A stretch of DNA of 64,000 nucleotides from Apostichopus japonicus (lineage: Eukaryota > Echinodermata > Holothuroidea > Aspidochirotida > Stichopodidae): contig NC_092571.1 in assembly GCF_037975245.1 (NCBI RefSeq), positions 8,718,501 through 8,782,500 on the forward strand, in the 5' to 3' direction. A program made the translations under genes and the position numbers. Position 1 is the first letter of the stretch. Every line of letters starts with the position of its first letter. Under the pieces are notes generated by a model. That model was not told the DNA's origin. It saw nothing but the letters and a program-made list of their open reading frames with translations, and did not search any database. Positions 1-12,841 of this stretch are shown here, one piece after another.

Positions 1-1354
1 TCTACAATAGTCACATACTTATGTAGAATATTTAGCAATTGTATGGCAAGAAAACACAAAGCCGACAGGCTTTCTGGTTATGCTATGTGATTAAATAGCC
101 TTTGTCAACATGCTAACTGATTCCTGGTACCTTCCTTAATATGTTGCTGGCTGCATTAGTCAATAATAATCCTCTTCATTTTGGTGTGCACAAGTTCAAG
201 AATATTACCCATGTAAGGCTTACCACACTGAATAAGTTTAGGCATTAGAACCACTAACAGTTTTGTCTTCTGGTTTTGTATACTGCTTACATTGTCAATT
301 TCAATTTCTTTATTCCATCATAAATTACAAATTTATAAATGGGACACATTACAATGATACACTAAAGACGTAAAATGTACAATCATGAAAGCATGAACAA
401 ATCAGAAATAAGATGGAGGATTAGAAGTTTTTCCTTAGAATGAAAGGTTGAAAAGGATTAAAAAGTTCATAACAGATATTCTAAGTACCCATTTTGAATA
501 TAAATGGCTGCTCTGTTGATAAATGAGTTCTTAAAAAGCATAAATCTAAAAGTGCAAGATAGTAGGATTTTGTAGATTGTACTTGTTTGTTCTATTGCAC
601 AGAGAGATCAACTTGGAGTGAAGTGGGTGTACGTATTTCAGTATTGTTGCCCAACAATACACGTATTATGTCAACTACTTACTGTAGCTGAATTAATCTT
701 TATATGATTGAGTACTCAACATCATAGAAGATTGTTAACTCGGATGTTCACATTTTATAAATAATATTTCTGATTATGATTATTATAATTATTCTTTGTT
801 AATGACATAGATTACAGGGTTACTCTGTGACACTTGGAAGTGATGATATACTGCCACAGCTGCCTTATGATTTCTTTATTACTCAAATTGTTACCTGACT
901 TTCATAAGTAATGAAATGACACACTGTGGCAAGATTTCCTGCTCAGTTGTAAAACACAATGTTTCAAAAACCATAATCAAACCAGTGACCAGCCGTAAGC
1001 AACTCCTCAGTACATTATTTGATTTCTTTGTTGTAAGTTTTATTGACTTTGGAATGCATTATTTTATAGAATAATGCCTACCAAAGTTGCTTTACAACTG
1101 AGCTTTTCTCTGGTACATTCGTGCATGATTCTTTGTTATTATATAAATACCTTTAATTCCACAATAAACTGAATATAAATTGCCTTCTTTTATTCATAAT
1201 TTGGAAATTCTATATTATTATTTGCTCCCCATTAAATAAAGGTAACACTGAATTTGTGCTGTACACATTTCTATCAACACCTTTTGTATTATTTTGGAGA
1301 ATGTAATTCAAATACAAAGTTCCTTTCAAACTTGTTACTTGTTTGTATCTACAG
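1..1354. other. Intron sequence, nothing recognised
   Basis: AT-rich sequence without domain-bearing frames or clear repeats; it ends in the polypyrimidine tract and CAG acceptor of exon a. Confidence 0.7.
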
Positions 1355-1519
1355 TTGACCAGATATACCATCTTGCATGTCCAGCATCACCTCCTCACTA
1401 CATGTATAACCCCATCAAAACCATCAAGACTAGTTCCATAGGAACTCTCAACATGCTCGGTCTAGCCAGAAGGGTTAAGGCTCGATTGCTTTTAGCGTCA
1501 ACATCAGAAGTCTATGGAG
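1355..1519 (+). CDS. UXS1: UXS1 exon a (UDP-glucuronate decarboxylase, internal)
   Basis: This exon encodes the segment from [14 protein letters not shown] through MYNPIKT and [20 protein letters not shown] to VYG, colinear with animal UXS1 from about residue 158 of ~420. UXS1 is a short-chain dehydrogenase-fold enzyme, usually a type II membrane protein of the Golgi/ER, that converts UDP-glucuronate to UDP-xylose for proteoglycan linker synthesis. The STSEVYG strand carries the conserved Ser/Thr of the active site. The acceptor AG is at 1353-1354 and the donor GTAAGG starts at 1520; both introns are phase 1, so the first Val and the last Asp are split codons. Position 4 of the LA-x-PASPP motif is Cys where vertebrates have Ser. 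The N-terminal exons, including the GxxGxxG loop, are not in the window. Confidence 0.95.
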
Positions 1520-1735
1520 GTAAGGCGGGCTAGGAAGTATATTTTGTTATCAAAAACTACTTGCTTTTAAAGGCATAGACACTGAGTTGGCATTCTGTAA
1601 TGTCTATTTTGTTCAATGTTACCACTGCCATGTGGCTATTTCGGGAAAGAGGCCCTCACTTAAAGCTTTTGTGAAATGTCTACTATAATCAGTGGGGTGA
1701 AGGCCATCAAAGTGAGCATTTGTGAAATAACTTTG

Positions 1736-3768
1736 TTAAAGGGATACTGCAGTGAGTGAAGTTTGATTGCATATAAGAAAACTAAAGGAAAGTTTTTCAT
1801 CTTCAGGTCAAAACCACTTCCATATAACATTTGTATAGTCAAGATAAGATTATTTCCAATTTGTTCACAATTTGTGAATGCATATTGCAAAGGTAGAGTG
1901 AGTTTGTCATCTTTGTCAATTGAGCCATAATATGTGCATATGAGCCATATACATAATTGTTAAAAAGTGTTACCTGATTTATCCACAGAAAAAAAGTCAT
2001 ATACCTACAAAAAGAGGTATTTAGTTTAAATTCTTAGTGCTAAAAACTAGTGTTCAAACGATTATGCATAACAGAAAATACCGATTACCGATTATTTTTT
2101 TCATAATCATACCGATTCCGATTATTTGAAAATGAGAAAATATCCCGTTTATACCAAATCGGCAATAAAGTTTGACAGAAACGATTATTGTTGTGATTTT
2201 CCCCCGTTTCCTTTTGCTTCGTTGTTATACAAGGCTCTAAGGTATCCTTTTGTATGTACCAAATTAACTCTGGAGTTTCTCGGAAAGAAACAAAGTTTTT
2301 TTTTTTTAATTTCCAAAATACGGAAATATGACATCCTACCTAGTCAGCACTGTGCTAAGCGAATGGCCTAAACACCTCAACGTGAATGTCACCTGTTAAT
2401 GGCTTGAAATGGGCTAAGAATAGTTACTCAAAATATCCATCTCAAAAATTATCTCAGACAAACCATCCATCTTCAATCTTTACCAAAGTGTAAATTTTAA
2501 TTACATATTGCCTTCATTCCGACATTATTTTGTACTTATTTTCAGTATTATACCGTTTATGAACAAATAGAAATGTTACGAACTTGGAAGTTAAACATAC
2601 CTATTCGTTACCTATTTAACTCCATTCAGGTTCAATTAGAAAATGTAAGCTTAGGCCAATCAAACTGAAAAGCAAATTGTACCATCGTAACTTGTTTAAA
2701 ATTACTGTAAAATGTTACCAGATTGATGTAAAGAAATAATAACAACTAGAAACTACTCCAATATAAAATATAACATTCCCTCTATAAGACATAGCACATA
2801 CCTTCCAAACAAATGCCGATTTCCAGCAAATTGAAAGTTGTAAACTAAGCTACGCATTTTTTTGGGCAAACCGATGGTTAGGCTACATTTCCCATTGACT
2901 TATTGTGGTTGTTAGGCTAACATGTGGTCGAAGATTGCAGTTTACATACATATTTTTATTTTTTATTTGCGACACAACTAGAGCGAAAAAACAAACGGCA
3001 AGGTTAGATTTCCATGCAGTTGACTTAGTGTGAAGTAAGGCTACCATGTGGTCGGAGATTTGTGGGGATTTTAGGTTATTTTCACTGGTACTGAAATTGC
3101 TTCGTGGAGGCCGTAATTTGCCACGGAGACTTCCCGGTGATCGTGCGCGACCCTCCCGCACTGCTTGATATTTGATGCGGGATGTGAGAACTGTTTGCGC
3201 GATTCACGCTGCAAATCGCGAATCGCCCGTCGTTCCCGCTTATTTCCGACCCTGTCCAGCACATTCGTTAATTCGCGAAATTGGTATTGCTGTCATGCTT
3301 ACTGTGCCGAGAAATATGAAGTCACTAACCACGAGGGAAGCAAAATCGGCAACCCTGGCAGCCTAATTTGATGAAATTACATTGTGAAAGACGTATAGAG
3401 GGTGTCTTTATTTTATGTTTCGTAGTTAAAGAACAAACCTATTACATCAGTTGATATTTTCAACTTCCAAATGTTTTTGAATAATGATATTTTCACCTTC
3501 CATATGTTTTTGAATAATCGGTATGACATAACTGGTATTCCACGTAATTTTTACCGATTCCGATTATGTTCCGATTATGCAATATTCGTACCGATTCCGA
3601 TTAGGTTAATCGTTTGAACACTACTAAAATTTTTCACAGCTAAACAAGCATTCAACATATATCACATAGCAGAATGCTGTAATAGGAAAGTCAAGTATTT
3701 GAAAGCATTGTGGAATATTTTCCCCCATTCAAATTGTTATATTATTTGACAACAGAATATCCCTTTAA
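1736..3768. mobile_element. TTAA-flanked TIR element (host of the hAT below)
   Basis: The left boundary reads TTAAAGGGATACTG and the right boundary, reverse complemented, reads TTAAAGGGATATTC, so short inverted ends with TTAA at both margins are visible. Without the hAT insertion at 2048-3623 the element is about 0.45 kb. The TTAA ends would fit a piggyBac-type MITE, but the TIR is short and no transposase is seen. Confidence 0.4.
2048..3623. mobile_element. hAT-type element, 1.58 kb, no intact transposase
   Basis: Both ends carry the 17-bp TIR TAGTGTTCAAACGATTA with no mismatch, followed by subterminal repeats of CCGATTATT/AATCGG. The flanks CTAAAAAC (2040-2047) and CTAAAATT (3624-3631) are a 6/8 target duplication. 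Small frames such as 2126-2371 and 3165-3371 show no domain. The middle part includes the GTTAGGCTA-CATGTGGTCG motif shared with the other MITE family of this window. A shortened relative is at 6401-7181. Confidence 0.88.
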
Positions 3769-5362
3769 TACCACCCAAGTCCTGTAAGAAGAAAAGCTAA
3801 TTGAATATATCTGCTATTGATGTTAAAGGTCACATTCTTAAGCTTTTAAGTAGACCAAGAAGTGTAGTAAGCAGAGCAATGAATAAAGTTAATGTGCTTG
3901 TTTCCACACTGATTTGTTTAGTTTATATCAATCTACATTGCATCAGATGAGGATTTTTGTTTTGTATTTATTAATAAAAACATGTGCCTTATTCCACTAA
4001 AATAGAAGTTACTGTGAGGATGTAAAAGGGTCATAAAAGCAATGAGGTTGTTATCCAGCATATAAGTAAATCATGAAGAAAATTGGGTATTGGAAAGACA
4101 TGATGAACTAGATTACCTTGGGATTACAAATCTGTGCACTACCAACTGTGCTATACTGATGTAAGTGCCCTACTAACTTTACTTTCCTTGGACAATTTTG
4201 AGCAATGATTCAAAGAAGATATATTGCGAATATACCAACAAAACAAGAGAGAATTTCTGTGGAAAGGGAAATTGATGAATACCAGTTTTGGGTAAGTTTT
4301 GCTTTTGAAATGTAAGCAAAATAAGAGTAATATCAGCTTTATGGAATCGTTATACTTCAAAAATATCTCATGAGTTAGTTCAGTTTGATTTTGTAAATCA
4401 GAAGAGCTACTTAAAGAGATACCTTTAGGCTTTGTTCCATGGAAGCTCTATATTTCACCAACCAGCTAAACTTTTGCACTCAGGAAATAAATCCTCTTGA
4501 CTACCTTCCTCTTCTGTGGAAAAGATGAGGGTATAATACTTTCTCAATGTGTGTGCTTTCATACAAGTCATTTTAACAGCTCTCAATCAAAACTTAAATA
4601 ACATCAGACAATAACCAAGCTACCCAATGGATCATAATGTAGCCTATGCAAAGATACATGTCTTTGCAATGGCTCAGTTAGAGCTTAATTCTTAATTAAA
4701 TAACATTGTACAATTACCAAATGCTTTTCTGTATGCCTCATATGAAAGACTTTTTCAAGTTTCTTTAAAAGAAACTTTTCAACTTACAGTATAAACTTAA
4801 TTTTATTTAGATAAAAACCTCATCAATGATGCGTTATTAAACCATGAAAGGGCAGGAACGAACACTGAAATTAGTCTTAAATGTGTTATAACTGAGTGGG
4901 TTGTTAATATGGAAAACATCTTTAATGTACTGTATACCAGAGTCAAACAAACTTTTGTAAAAAAAAGTTTTGTTATTTACTTGGATATTGCTATTATTCC
5001 AAATAATTTTATCTGCACAGCTTTCCACCGAATTCCAGAATCTTAACTTTGACCATGCTTTGCTTGTGTCTTCCATAGACATGTTTGCAATAACAATATC
5101 CTTATCCCTGATATTAAATTCATACAGCATGTACTTTCCATACTTCATGAGATAATAATAAAAAATAAGTTACCTTTAGAATCGTCTAGATATCTTTTGA
5201 TCCACGTGCACTTTAGGCTACTTTAGAATAAAACTGCTGACATGTGTTACTTTTAACCCACCCTTACAAGTCAGGGCAATTAGAGAACGACGCTTCACTT
5301 TGTCCATTTTCCCTATGACGAGAAAATACAACCTCCAATCTGCTTTACAAAATTTTCTGGAG
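3769..5362. other. Intron sequence, nothing firm
   Basis: The small frames here (e.g. 4837-5148) show no domain. A stretch at 4436-4520 (CACCAACCAGCTAA ... CTTCCTCTTCTGTGG) resembles 18379-18460, perhaps old copies of one repeat. Confidence 0.5.
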
Positions 5363-5370
5363 GATTAGGT

Positions 5371-6243
5371 TATTGTTTGCACAGGGGATCGGGGAACCCG
5401 CCCGACGCGATACTACCCGGTCCTAATTTATTACCCGAATCCTACGCAAATTGTGACTTGGTTTTTTTGCAAACCGATTGTTCGGCAAGATTTCCCATTG
5501 ACTTGGAGCGGTGTTAGGCTACCATGTGGTCGAAGATAAACAGCAATAATGAAAGTATTCCATGGATATCTAATAACTGCGTCACAATTTCAGCGAATAA
5601 ACAGATAGATAGGCTAGATTTCACCATTTACTTAGTGTGTTGTTAGGCTACCATGTGGAAGAAATTAAAGGAATTCTCACAATTATTATTTATTCATTCA
5701 TTTGTTTTATAGAAGGTAAGACTGACAAGGAATTTTACAAGATGTTACTTAAATGGATTAAAGATGGGATAACTAAAAATTAATAATCGCAAGTGGCTTT
5801 TTACTGCGATGAAATTGTGCGAATCATGCAATCTCGCGGCTAATGCGAACCCTGGGCCTGCATAATAGATAGTAGTAGTAAAAAACGTTTAAAAGCTAAA
5901 TTGATATTTATATGATAGATGTGGAGAGCAAACATAAGCAGCGGCGGCATTGCAATGTTAGTAGTGATATTAATTATATAAAGTTATTAACAAGTTATTA
6001 ACAAGTTAATGAAAGAAACAAAAGCAAACAGAAATTATTGAGGAAGGTTTTATACCTTACCTTACACCTACATATTTGAACATGAAAAAATTTTCAGTGG
6101 AGAATATAATTCATTTATTATAGCATCTAATATGTAGTTTCTTGAAAATCGCGATACACGAGGGTTTTCTGGGTACCCAGATACCTGACGGGTTACGTCT
6201 CTCGGGTACCCTGTTTCCGATTTTTGGACCTGTGTAAACACTA
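5371..6243. mobile_element. hAT-type MITE, TAGTGTTTGCACGGGG family
   Basis: The ends are a mutated TATTGTTTGCAC on the left and GTGTAAACACTA on the right, flanked by a perfect 8-bp TSD GATTAGGT (5363-5370 and 6244-6251). The subterminal parts have repeated GGGTACCC and CCCGACG motifs, then two to three copies of a unit containing GTTAGGCTACCATGTGG. No coding capacity. Relatives lie at 15038, 33785, 47795 and 49068. Confidence 0.88.
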
Positions 6244-6400
6244 GATTAGGTAAAGAGGAAGACAAGCTGGGAAAGCTCAAAAGATTTAGCAATTGGGGTT
6301 TTTCCCAAAAGGGGTCAGGTCATGTTGTGGCCAGAGATAAGCAAACTTTTGAGACGGGAAAGCTTTGGTACATAGTTCAGGTGAAATGGGCTATCATTAC

Positions 6401-7181
6401 TAGTGTTCAAACGATTATGCATAACAGAAAATAGCGATTACCGATTATTTTTTTCATAATCGTACCGATTCCGATTATTTGAAAATGAGAAAATATCCCG
6501 TTTATACGAAATCGGCAATAAAGTTTGTGATAGAAACAATTATTGTTGTGATTTTCCTTTGTTTCCTTTTGCCTTGTTGTAATACAAGGCTCTTAGATAT
6601 CCTTTTGTATGTACCAAATTACCTCTGGAGTTTCTCGGAAAGAAACAAAGTTTTTTTTTTTAAATTTCCAAAATAGGAAAATATAACATCCTACCTAGTC
6701 AGTACTGAGATTTGTGGGGATTTAGGTTATTGTCGCTGGTACTGAAATTGCTCTGTAGAGGCCGTAATTTGCAAGTCACTCTGCGGGATGTGAGAACTGT
6801 TTGCGCGATTCGCGCTGCAACTCCTAATTCGCGAAATTGGTATTGCTGCCATGCTTACTTTGCCGAGAAATATGAAGTCACTAACCACGAGGGAAGCAAA
6901 ATCGGCGACCACGGCAGCCTAATTTGATGAAATTACATTGTGAAAGACGTATAGAGGGTGTCTTTATTTTAATATTTCGTAGTAAAAGAACAAACCTAAT
7001 ACATCAGTTGATTTTTTCAACTTCCATATGTTTTTGAATAATGATATTTTCACCTTCCATATATTTTTGAATAATCGGTATGACATAACTGGTATTCCAC
7101 TGTAATTTTTACCGATTCCGATTATGTTTTGATTATGCAATAATCGTACCGATTCCGATTAGGTTAATCGTTTGAACACTA
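6401..7181. mobile_element. hAT MITE, deletion derivative of the 2048 element
   Basis: It has the same TIR (TAGTGTTCAAACGATTA) and a perfect 8-bp TSD ATCATTAC at 6393-6400 and 7182-7189. It is colinear with both halves of the 2048-3623 element but lacks most of its middle (roughly 2360-3050 of that copy), giving 781 bp. Non-coding. Confidence 0.92.
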
Positions 7182-7439
7182 ATCATTACTCTTGTCAAAG
7201 GTAATACCAAGTGACATAACTGGACCAAAAGTAAATTGGAGTGAAAATTGTTAAGTAAATACTAAGCAAGAGCCTTTGAACAAGTCTTGTAGTCTATATT
7301 AAGAAGTGAATTGGGCAGTAGTTTTTCCCAAGAGTTTTGTCTTTCTGGGGCTTCTGATAAGAGTAATAATACTACGGCCTTGACCAGGGGCGAATTGTAA
7401 GTGGTCATATGCATAATTTAGGGAAGTTGTAACTAAATT

Positions 7440-8770
7440 TCCAATACTAGTCAAAAATGTTTACAGAATTCAGCTGTCAAACCATCACTTCCTGGGCTTT
7501 TACGGTCGTTCAAAGATAATAGGTCACCTTTGCATTCATCTTCTGTGAGACTCCCCTCACAGACCATTGCCACTTCAAAAGTGAGCTTAGAGTCACCATT
7601 CAAATCATGGAAAAAATAAGTAGGATTGCACATATCGCACTTTTATAAAGAACTTTGCAAAGTCACTCAACTCCTTCAGAATTTGGGGTGATCCAGCATC
7701 TCAATCCCTTCTGCCATTTTTAGTTTTGAATAATACAGGTCTTTTTGTTACGCCTTTCTAGATGCTGTACTCTCAACCTTGCCCTCAGATGGAACTTGAA
7801 TACCTTATATTTTATAATCATACAGTTCATGGAGTTGATTTTTGGTATTCTTCAATTTTTCTTAACAAACAGGGGAGTTAGTATGGGAGAAATCTTGTTC
7901 GTAGACTGAAATTTCCTTCATCAAAGTTATTTCATTGTGGCGTCCCTCCCTAGCCTTCTTTTAATTATAAGCCACATAAGCATTATTATAGGTAACTTTA
8001 GATTAGTTTCCATCTAAATGAGGGTTTACAACCCTGATAATTGTTTATACCTCTTGAAATAGTGGTGAGTATCAAAGTCTTGTTATCTGGATCATTAAGC
8101 AATGAATTATTAAATTTCCAAAAACTTGGGCATCTGTCCTCCTTTAATACCTTTATATCTAAAAGAACAACTGAGTGATCAGAATTGAAACTGGCAGAGA
8201 AAAAAATTCTTGTCACCGAATAAGTAAATTTGTGAAATAAGGAAAAAATTGAGTCTGCAATGAATACCAATAATTTTGTTTGAGTACCAGGTGAATCTTT
8301 TTTACCCAGGGTTTTGCTCCTTCCATACATATATTAGATCTTAGGTCCTCATTAAATCCTTGCACTTTTCCCTGGCATTAAAATTTGTTCTAGGATTACC
8401 CCCTTCTTTTTATCCATTTCTAAATTGAATACAAAGTTAAAGTCTCCCCCAATAACTATACATTCCCAGTTAAAATTAGCAAGTTTAAGATTGATCGAGG
8501 AGAAGAAAGATGGATCATCTAATTTTGGGTCTTACAGGTTAACTAGGGTGAATACCAACTGCAAAACAATAGCCTCAACTATAATGAGCCTTACACTATT
8601 GAAACGCACAATCCTAAGTCTGTCAAAAGCATAATTTGGGTTGAGAAGAATAGCAACACCCCGCCTTTGTGAAGAACTATGATTAAAGATTATCTTACCA
8701 CCCCATTTGATTTGTCAGTAACTCTCATCTCTTTCCATACTATGCATCTCTTGAATAAAGTAGACGTGGG
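7440..8770 (-). pseudogene. Decayed L1/Tx1-like LINE (endonuclease + RT start)
   Basis: Read on the minus strand, broken frames give an APE-type endonuclease: a QEMHSMERDE block near 8.74 kb, WGGKIIFNHSS, RRGVAILLNPNY, GGDFNFVFNL near 8.44 kb, and SFNSDHSVVLLDIKV near 8.18 kb followed by CPSFWKFNNSLLND. Further downstream, near 7.45-7.60 kb, comes the RT start SLTEDECKGDLLSLNDRKSPGSD, given here only as a landmark. The domain order and the FWKFNNSLL motif are typical of L1/Tx1-clade LINEs. Stops and frameshifts interrupt it, and the copy lacks most of its RT; a dead insertion antisense to UXS1. Confidence 0.78.
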
Positions 8771-9011
8771 TCTGTTCACGTTTAAGCGTTCAAATTAGCA
8801 TACATGGCATTTGGAGCATTGTAACATAACAATTAGAGATTCTAGAGATACAAATATTAATCCCATGGAGAGAGTCCACCAGCTGTATCTACCATAGCAT
8901 AGACAATTTCCTGAGATAGTTTTTTCATGTTTGAACTTTGTGGCTATAGGTTCCCTCCCATAAATATTTCAGAAGACTTCAGCGATGAATTTGCAAATTA
9001 TTGCAAAACCG

Positions 9012-9600
9012 GACCAGTGTTTCGGACATCACTTTTTCCGTCCACATTTATACACCAATTTGTGAGTGGTGTAGTTTGGGGTTAAATAACAAATGTTGAA
9101 AGTGTAGTGCTTTTTCAATACTGTCATAGTTGTATATCAGATGCATGTCCATTCAGCCACATTGTAATACACAATAAAGTTAAACAACATGCAAAATGTT
9201 TCCGTCCACATTTTGGTGATGTCCAAAACATCATGAAGCAACTAATGTATGAAGTATGTTAAAACCCACAAGACTGTTTTATTGCTCTTATTGAAGCATA
9301 AGTATTCCCCCAACTACAGTATGTACATGACACATTTCTACTCATCCGTTTTGGATTTGATAACCATTACAAGTTTTCCGTCCATGTGTGTGATGTCCGA
9401 AACAACAGTGATGTCCGAAGCAAGTTTTAATTAACATTGCTTGAAAAAAAGACAATATATTATATGACAAGTTCTGTTGTTGCAAACATACATACTGCAC
9501 TACTCAAAACTTTTTACATCTTTCACCAATATTATAGCAAAATATCCTTAAAAGTATGTTTCGGACGTCACCATGTGTTTCGGACATCACTTTTTGGATC
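9012..9600. repeat. Cluster of GTTTCGGACATCAC and TTTCCGTCCAC motifs
   Basis: GTTTCGGACATCAC or a one-base variant occurs at about 9019, 9558 and 9577, and on the other strand at 9390 and 9408. TTTCCGTCCA(C/T) occurs at about 9036, 9199 and 9375. The surrounding sequence is ordinary AT-rich intron without visible TIRs or genes. Confidence 0.7.
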
Positions 9601-10084
9601 CGACATATTGTAAAACAGTCAGCACATTATATAGTACATTAGAAAGTAATGCTGTAATTGTCTGCTATAGCTTGAATCAAGCTACTGTACAGTATTTGTC
9701 AAAACCATAGAAAGCCTATTTATAGGCTAGAAGAACTACATCAATGAACACATGGTCACCATGCACGGACGACTGTCATGTGATGTGTTCCAGCTTCCAG
9801 GGTGGTAACAATTGATATTTCCCAATATCAGTTTGAGAATTGTGAACTTAATTACACACAATTGGAATAGGCCTAGACGAGTTTTGTAGCATACAGTAGA
9901 TAATTTTTCTATCACATTGGTCTACGGGACAGTATCTCAACGCCACTTTCATAAACCGAACACCGTTCAGTGTCTTCTGCCGCTCTCTATACATGAAATC
10001 AGTGTGCATTTATGACACCCTATGTCAGAGCAATGTAACTGTTGATGGTTGTCACGGAAAGCTACCAGTACTTTTGGAAGATGT

Positions 10085-10760
10085 TAGATTAGATTAGATC
10101 AACTTTATTAAACCACAAGGGTAATTGCATGCTCGTATAAAACAGGATATGAGATACAAACATTAATATATGAAAACCTAAAACGTACAGTATCAAGCAA
10201 TTGTAAGAAATTAGAAAACAAGAGACATTTAAAAACAGGATATGAGACACAAAAATTAAAGTATGAAAACCTAAAACATACAGTATCAAACAATTGTAAG
10301 AATATGAAAACATATGACATTTTAAAACAGGATATGAGATACGATTATTAAAATATGAAAACCTAAAACGTACAGTATCAAACAATTGTAAGAATATGAA
10401 AACGAAAGACATTTTAAAACATGCAGTAACACAATATACAAAGCTCATGACAATGGCAAGAGAGTACAGTCGGAACAGAAGAAACAGCCAGACGAGATCT
10501 AACGTTGAAAGTTTTCATTATAAAGTTTGATGCCTTGTGGAATGAATGCGGAAGAATTTCGATTCGTTTGAGACGGTGGTAGCCGCATCCTTCCACTTCT
10601 GGGAATAACCGATCTGTCGAAAAATTGATGGAGTTGGTGGCTATCATCGCTCATGATTCTATCTGTTTTCACTCTCAGTGGTTGGTGAAATGTAGTAGAC
10701 AAAGTTGGCTCATTTGTCCGGAGCAGATGACCTGCTTGCCGAATTATTAGCTAAGTAGTA
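10085..10760 (-). pseudogene. 5'-truncated LINE: ORF2 end and 3' UTR
   Basis: On the minus strand the frame ending near 10499 reads RSVIPRSGRMRLPPSQTNRN then SSAFIPQGIKLYNE, resembling the extreme C-terminus of many LINE ORF2 proteins (R-hydrophobic, then SF-P-A-I-RL-N). It is followed by a ~360-bp 3' UTR that contains a 92-bp tandem repeat and ends with AATAAAGTTGATC and short ATCTAA repeats, a usual LINE tail. The rest of the element is absent, as expected for 5' truncation. Confidence 0.6.
10138..10414. repeat. 92-bp tandem repeat, three copies
   Basis: Three copies start near 10138, 10230 and 10322, each with AAAACAGGATATGAGA then ATGAAAACCTAAAAC and CAGTATCAA-CAATTGTAAG. They differ by a few bases. 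They lie in the 3' UTR of the LINE fragment; the 119-residue frame across them is a product of the repeat. Confidence 0.9.
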
Positions 10761-12805
10761 GGACTGTGGAATGTGTCTGGTGAACTAACCTATAAATGTT
10801 GGTCAATGACTACAACTATAATTTTAAGGTACAGACATTGCTAGGTAACTTTGTGTTGTCTGCTGCTCTAAGCCCACATATGCATTTACTAGTTAGTAAG
10901 TCACAAAGGGCAATGGGGGAGAGTAATGCAGTATAGCAGATTATCAGTACCACCCTGGAACACATAATAACGTGACCCTCTATGACTGGTACATGGCTTT
11001 ACTGTGGGATGAAACCTCCAGGTTTGACTCGATGGTGTCAACAGTATTGATACACACAGAGTGGTGCATCATGCATGACAATGTTTTCATTCAGAGTTGC
11101 TTCAGACTTTAGAGCTAAGCGATAAGTATACAGATATTTATGATTATGAAAAACAAAGATAAGCTGAACATTTGCTGAGCTGATGTTTACCCTAACATCT
11201 AGGCCTTATACTTAAATGTAAGCTTAACTAATAAGAATCGTACAATGTACTTCATAATTCATATGTGACAAGGTGTATACAACAAAACATGAATACTTGT
11301 TTTTCATATGATAATAGCCAAGGCATGAAGCTCAAAAGAAAGATAAAGCGGTAGGCTACTACTATTGCTTAGCTGGGCCAGTTGTAACAATCTTCAACAG
11401 TGGCAGATCTAGCTCAAAGCTGAACAGGGAGGGGTTGGGGGCAGGTGGGCAACATTTGAAGGGGGTGCACGATAGTTGTTATTGCTGACATTGCAAAATA
11501 GGACCAAGCATTCAAGTGGAATTTGGGGTATGATCCTCCCGTCCTCCCCTCTGAAAATTGTTTAAATTGTAGACTTAAATGATACTACCTACTGTAAAAC
11601 AGTTGGATGCCAAATTAGCTATGTAGGGATGTATCCTGTACATCTGTATATTTATTAAATGGTTAAAATATTTGCTGTTTGTTTCAATTATTCCAGACTT
11701 CATCTAGGTATGATGGAAAAGTGGAAACCATAAAAGTTATAAAGAATTCTATACCCCTTTTGGGTGATAAAATAGAAAGTTCTTTGCAGTCAATAAGAAT
11801 ACCATTTTCTGAAATATTATGTACGAGTTATTTTTTATTAATAGTTGCAATTTGTTTCTCAAAAGTGTTAGTGAACGCTTGCCAATGCAAATGGTATGCT
11901 GGACAGGTAGCAAATGTGGTGAAGCAGAGATTTACTGTATGCGAAATGGTATCAATGAGTGGTCCCTATGTGTGTTTTCTGGATAAGTATGAATTGAGTA
12001 TGTAGTAAAAAGTGATCAAACATTAACATTCAAAGAATAGTCCAGTTCAAAATGTCTTTTCAATATGTTAAAGCGGAACATAATTTAGCATTCTGGTGAA
12101 ATTTGTGTTCAAATTCTAATTACCATTTTGAGATCGTTCAGTCTATATACAGATGGAGCAAGTTGATCATTAATTATATTGAATCTCACATAAAGGAGCT
12201 GGCAGATTTCACAGTAAAGGGGTCCAATTGTACTTTTCAAATATGAGTTGAGGTAATGCAACATATTCAATTAGAAAAAAAAAATGTGGTACCAGAATAA
12301 TACAGTTACAGTATATGATTGTATAAATAAAAAAAATAATGATCTTTATGTGGTGTCTTTTTTTTATCTGTGTCCCAAGTCTTTTTATTAAGAGGAACTA
12401 TATATTCTGGACGGACTAGGGTCCCATATCTTTATACACCTCATTTTCTTGAGGCCTTTTCTTTTAAAATTAACCACCCCTTCAAATATTGTCCACCATT
12501 TCTTAGAACAGAATAGTGGAACAAAATAAAAAATAGTTTTGGTTCTACTCCCCATTCAATTTTCACTAATCAGACATTGAATTTCTTTACCTTGAACTTC
12601 TAAAGTTCTATCCAATTTGTGATCAAATGTATTATTTCCTTCAAAAACAAAGAAACAAATTCTCCCGTCAGTCAATGTGATTGCAACATTGGAAATCGCC
12701 CGTCATCATCTTGTCCAAAACATTGCAGTAATTATAAAAATGTGTGAGTTATTAAGCAATCTTTGATGTTGAACATTATGTCTGTCCACACTTCCATGTC
12801 ACTTT
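10761..12805. other. Intron sequence, nothing recognised
   Basis: The longest frame (11679-12005) has no recognisable motif. CAGTGGCAGATCTAGC near 11400 looks like a single hAT-type end, but no partner end was found. Confidence 0.55.
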
Positions 12806-12841
12806 CGTATGGCAAGCCATTTTAACATTTACCTCACAAAT

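Noticed and set aside
10089-10448. 119-residue minus frame with internal repeats
   Set aside because: It spans the 92-bp tandem repeat in a LINE 3' UTR; its regularity comes from the DNA repeat.
11400-11560. hAT element starting CAGTGGCAGATCTAGC
   Set aside because: Only one end resembles a known type of TIR; no inverted partner or target duplication was found.
11679-12005. 108-residue plus frame as an exon of UXS1 or a nested gene
   Set aside because: No similarity to UXS1; the exons on either side join in phase without it, and it lacks a recognisable domain.
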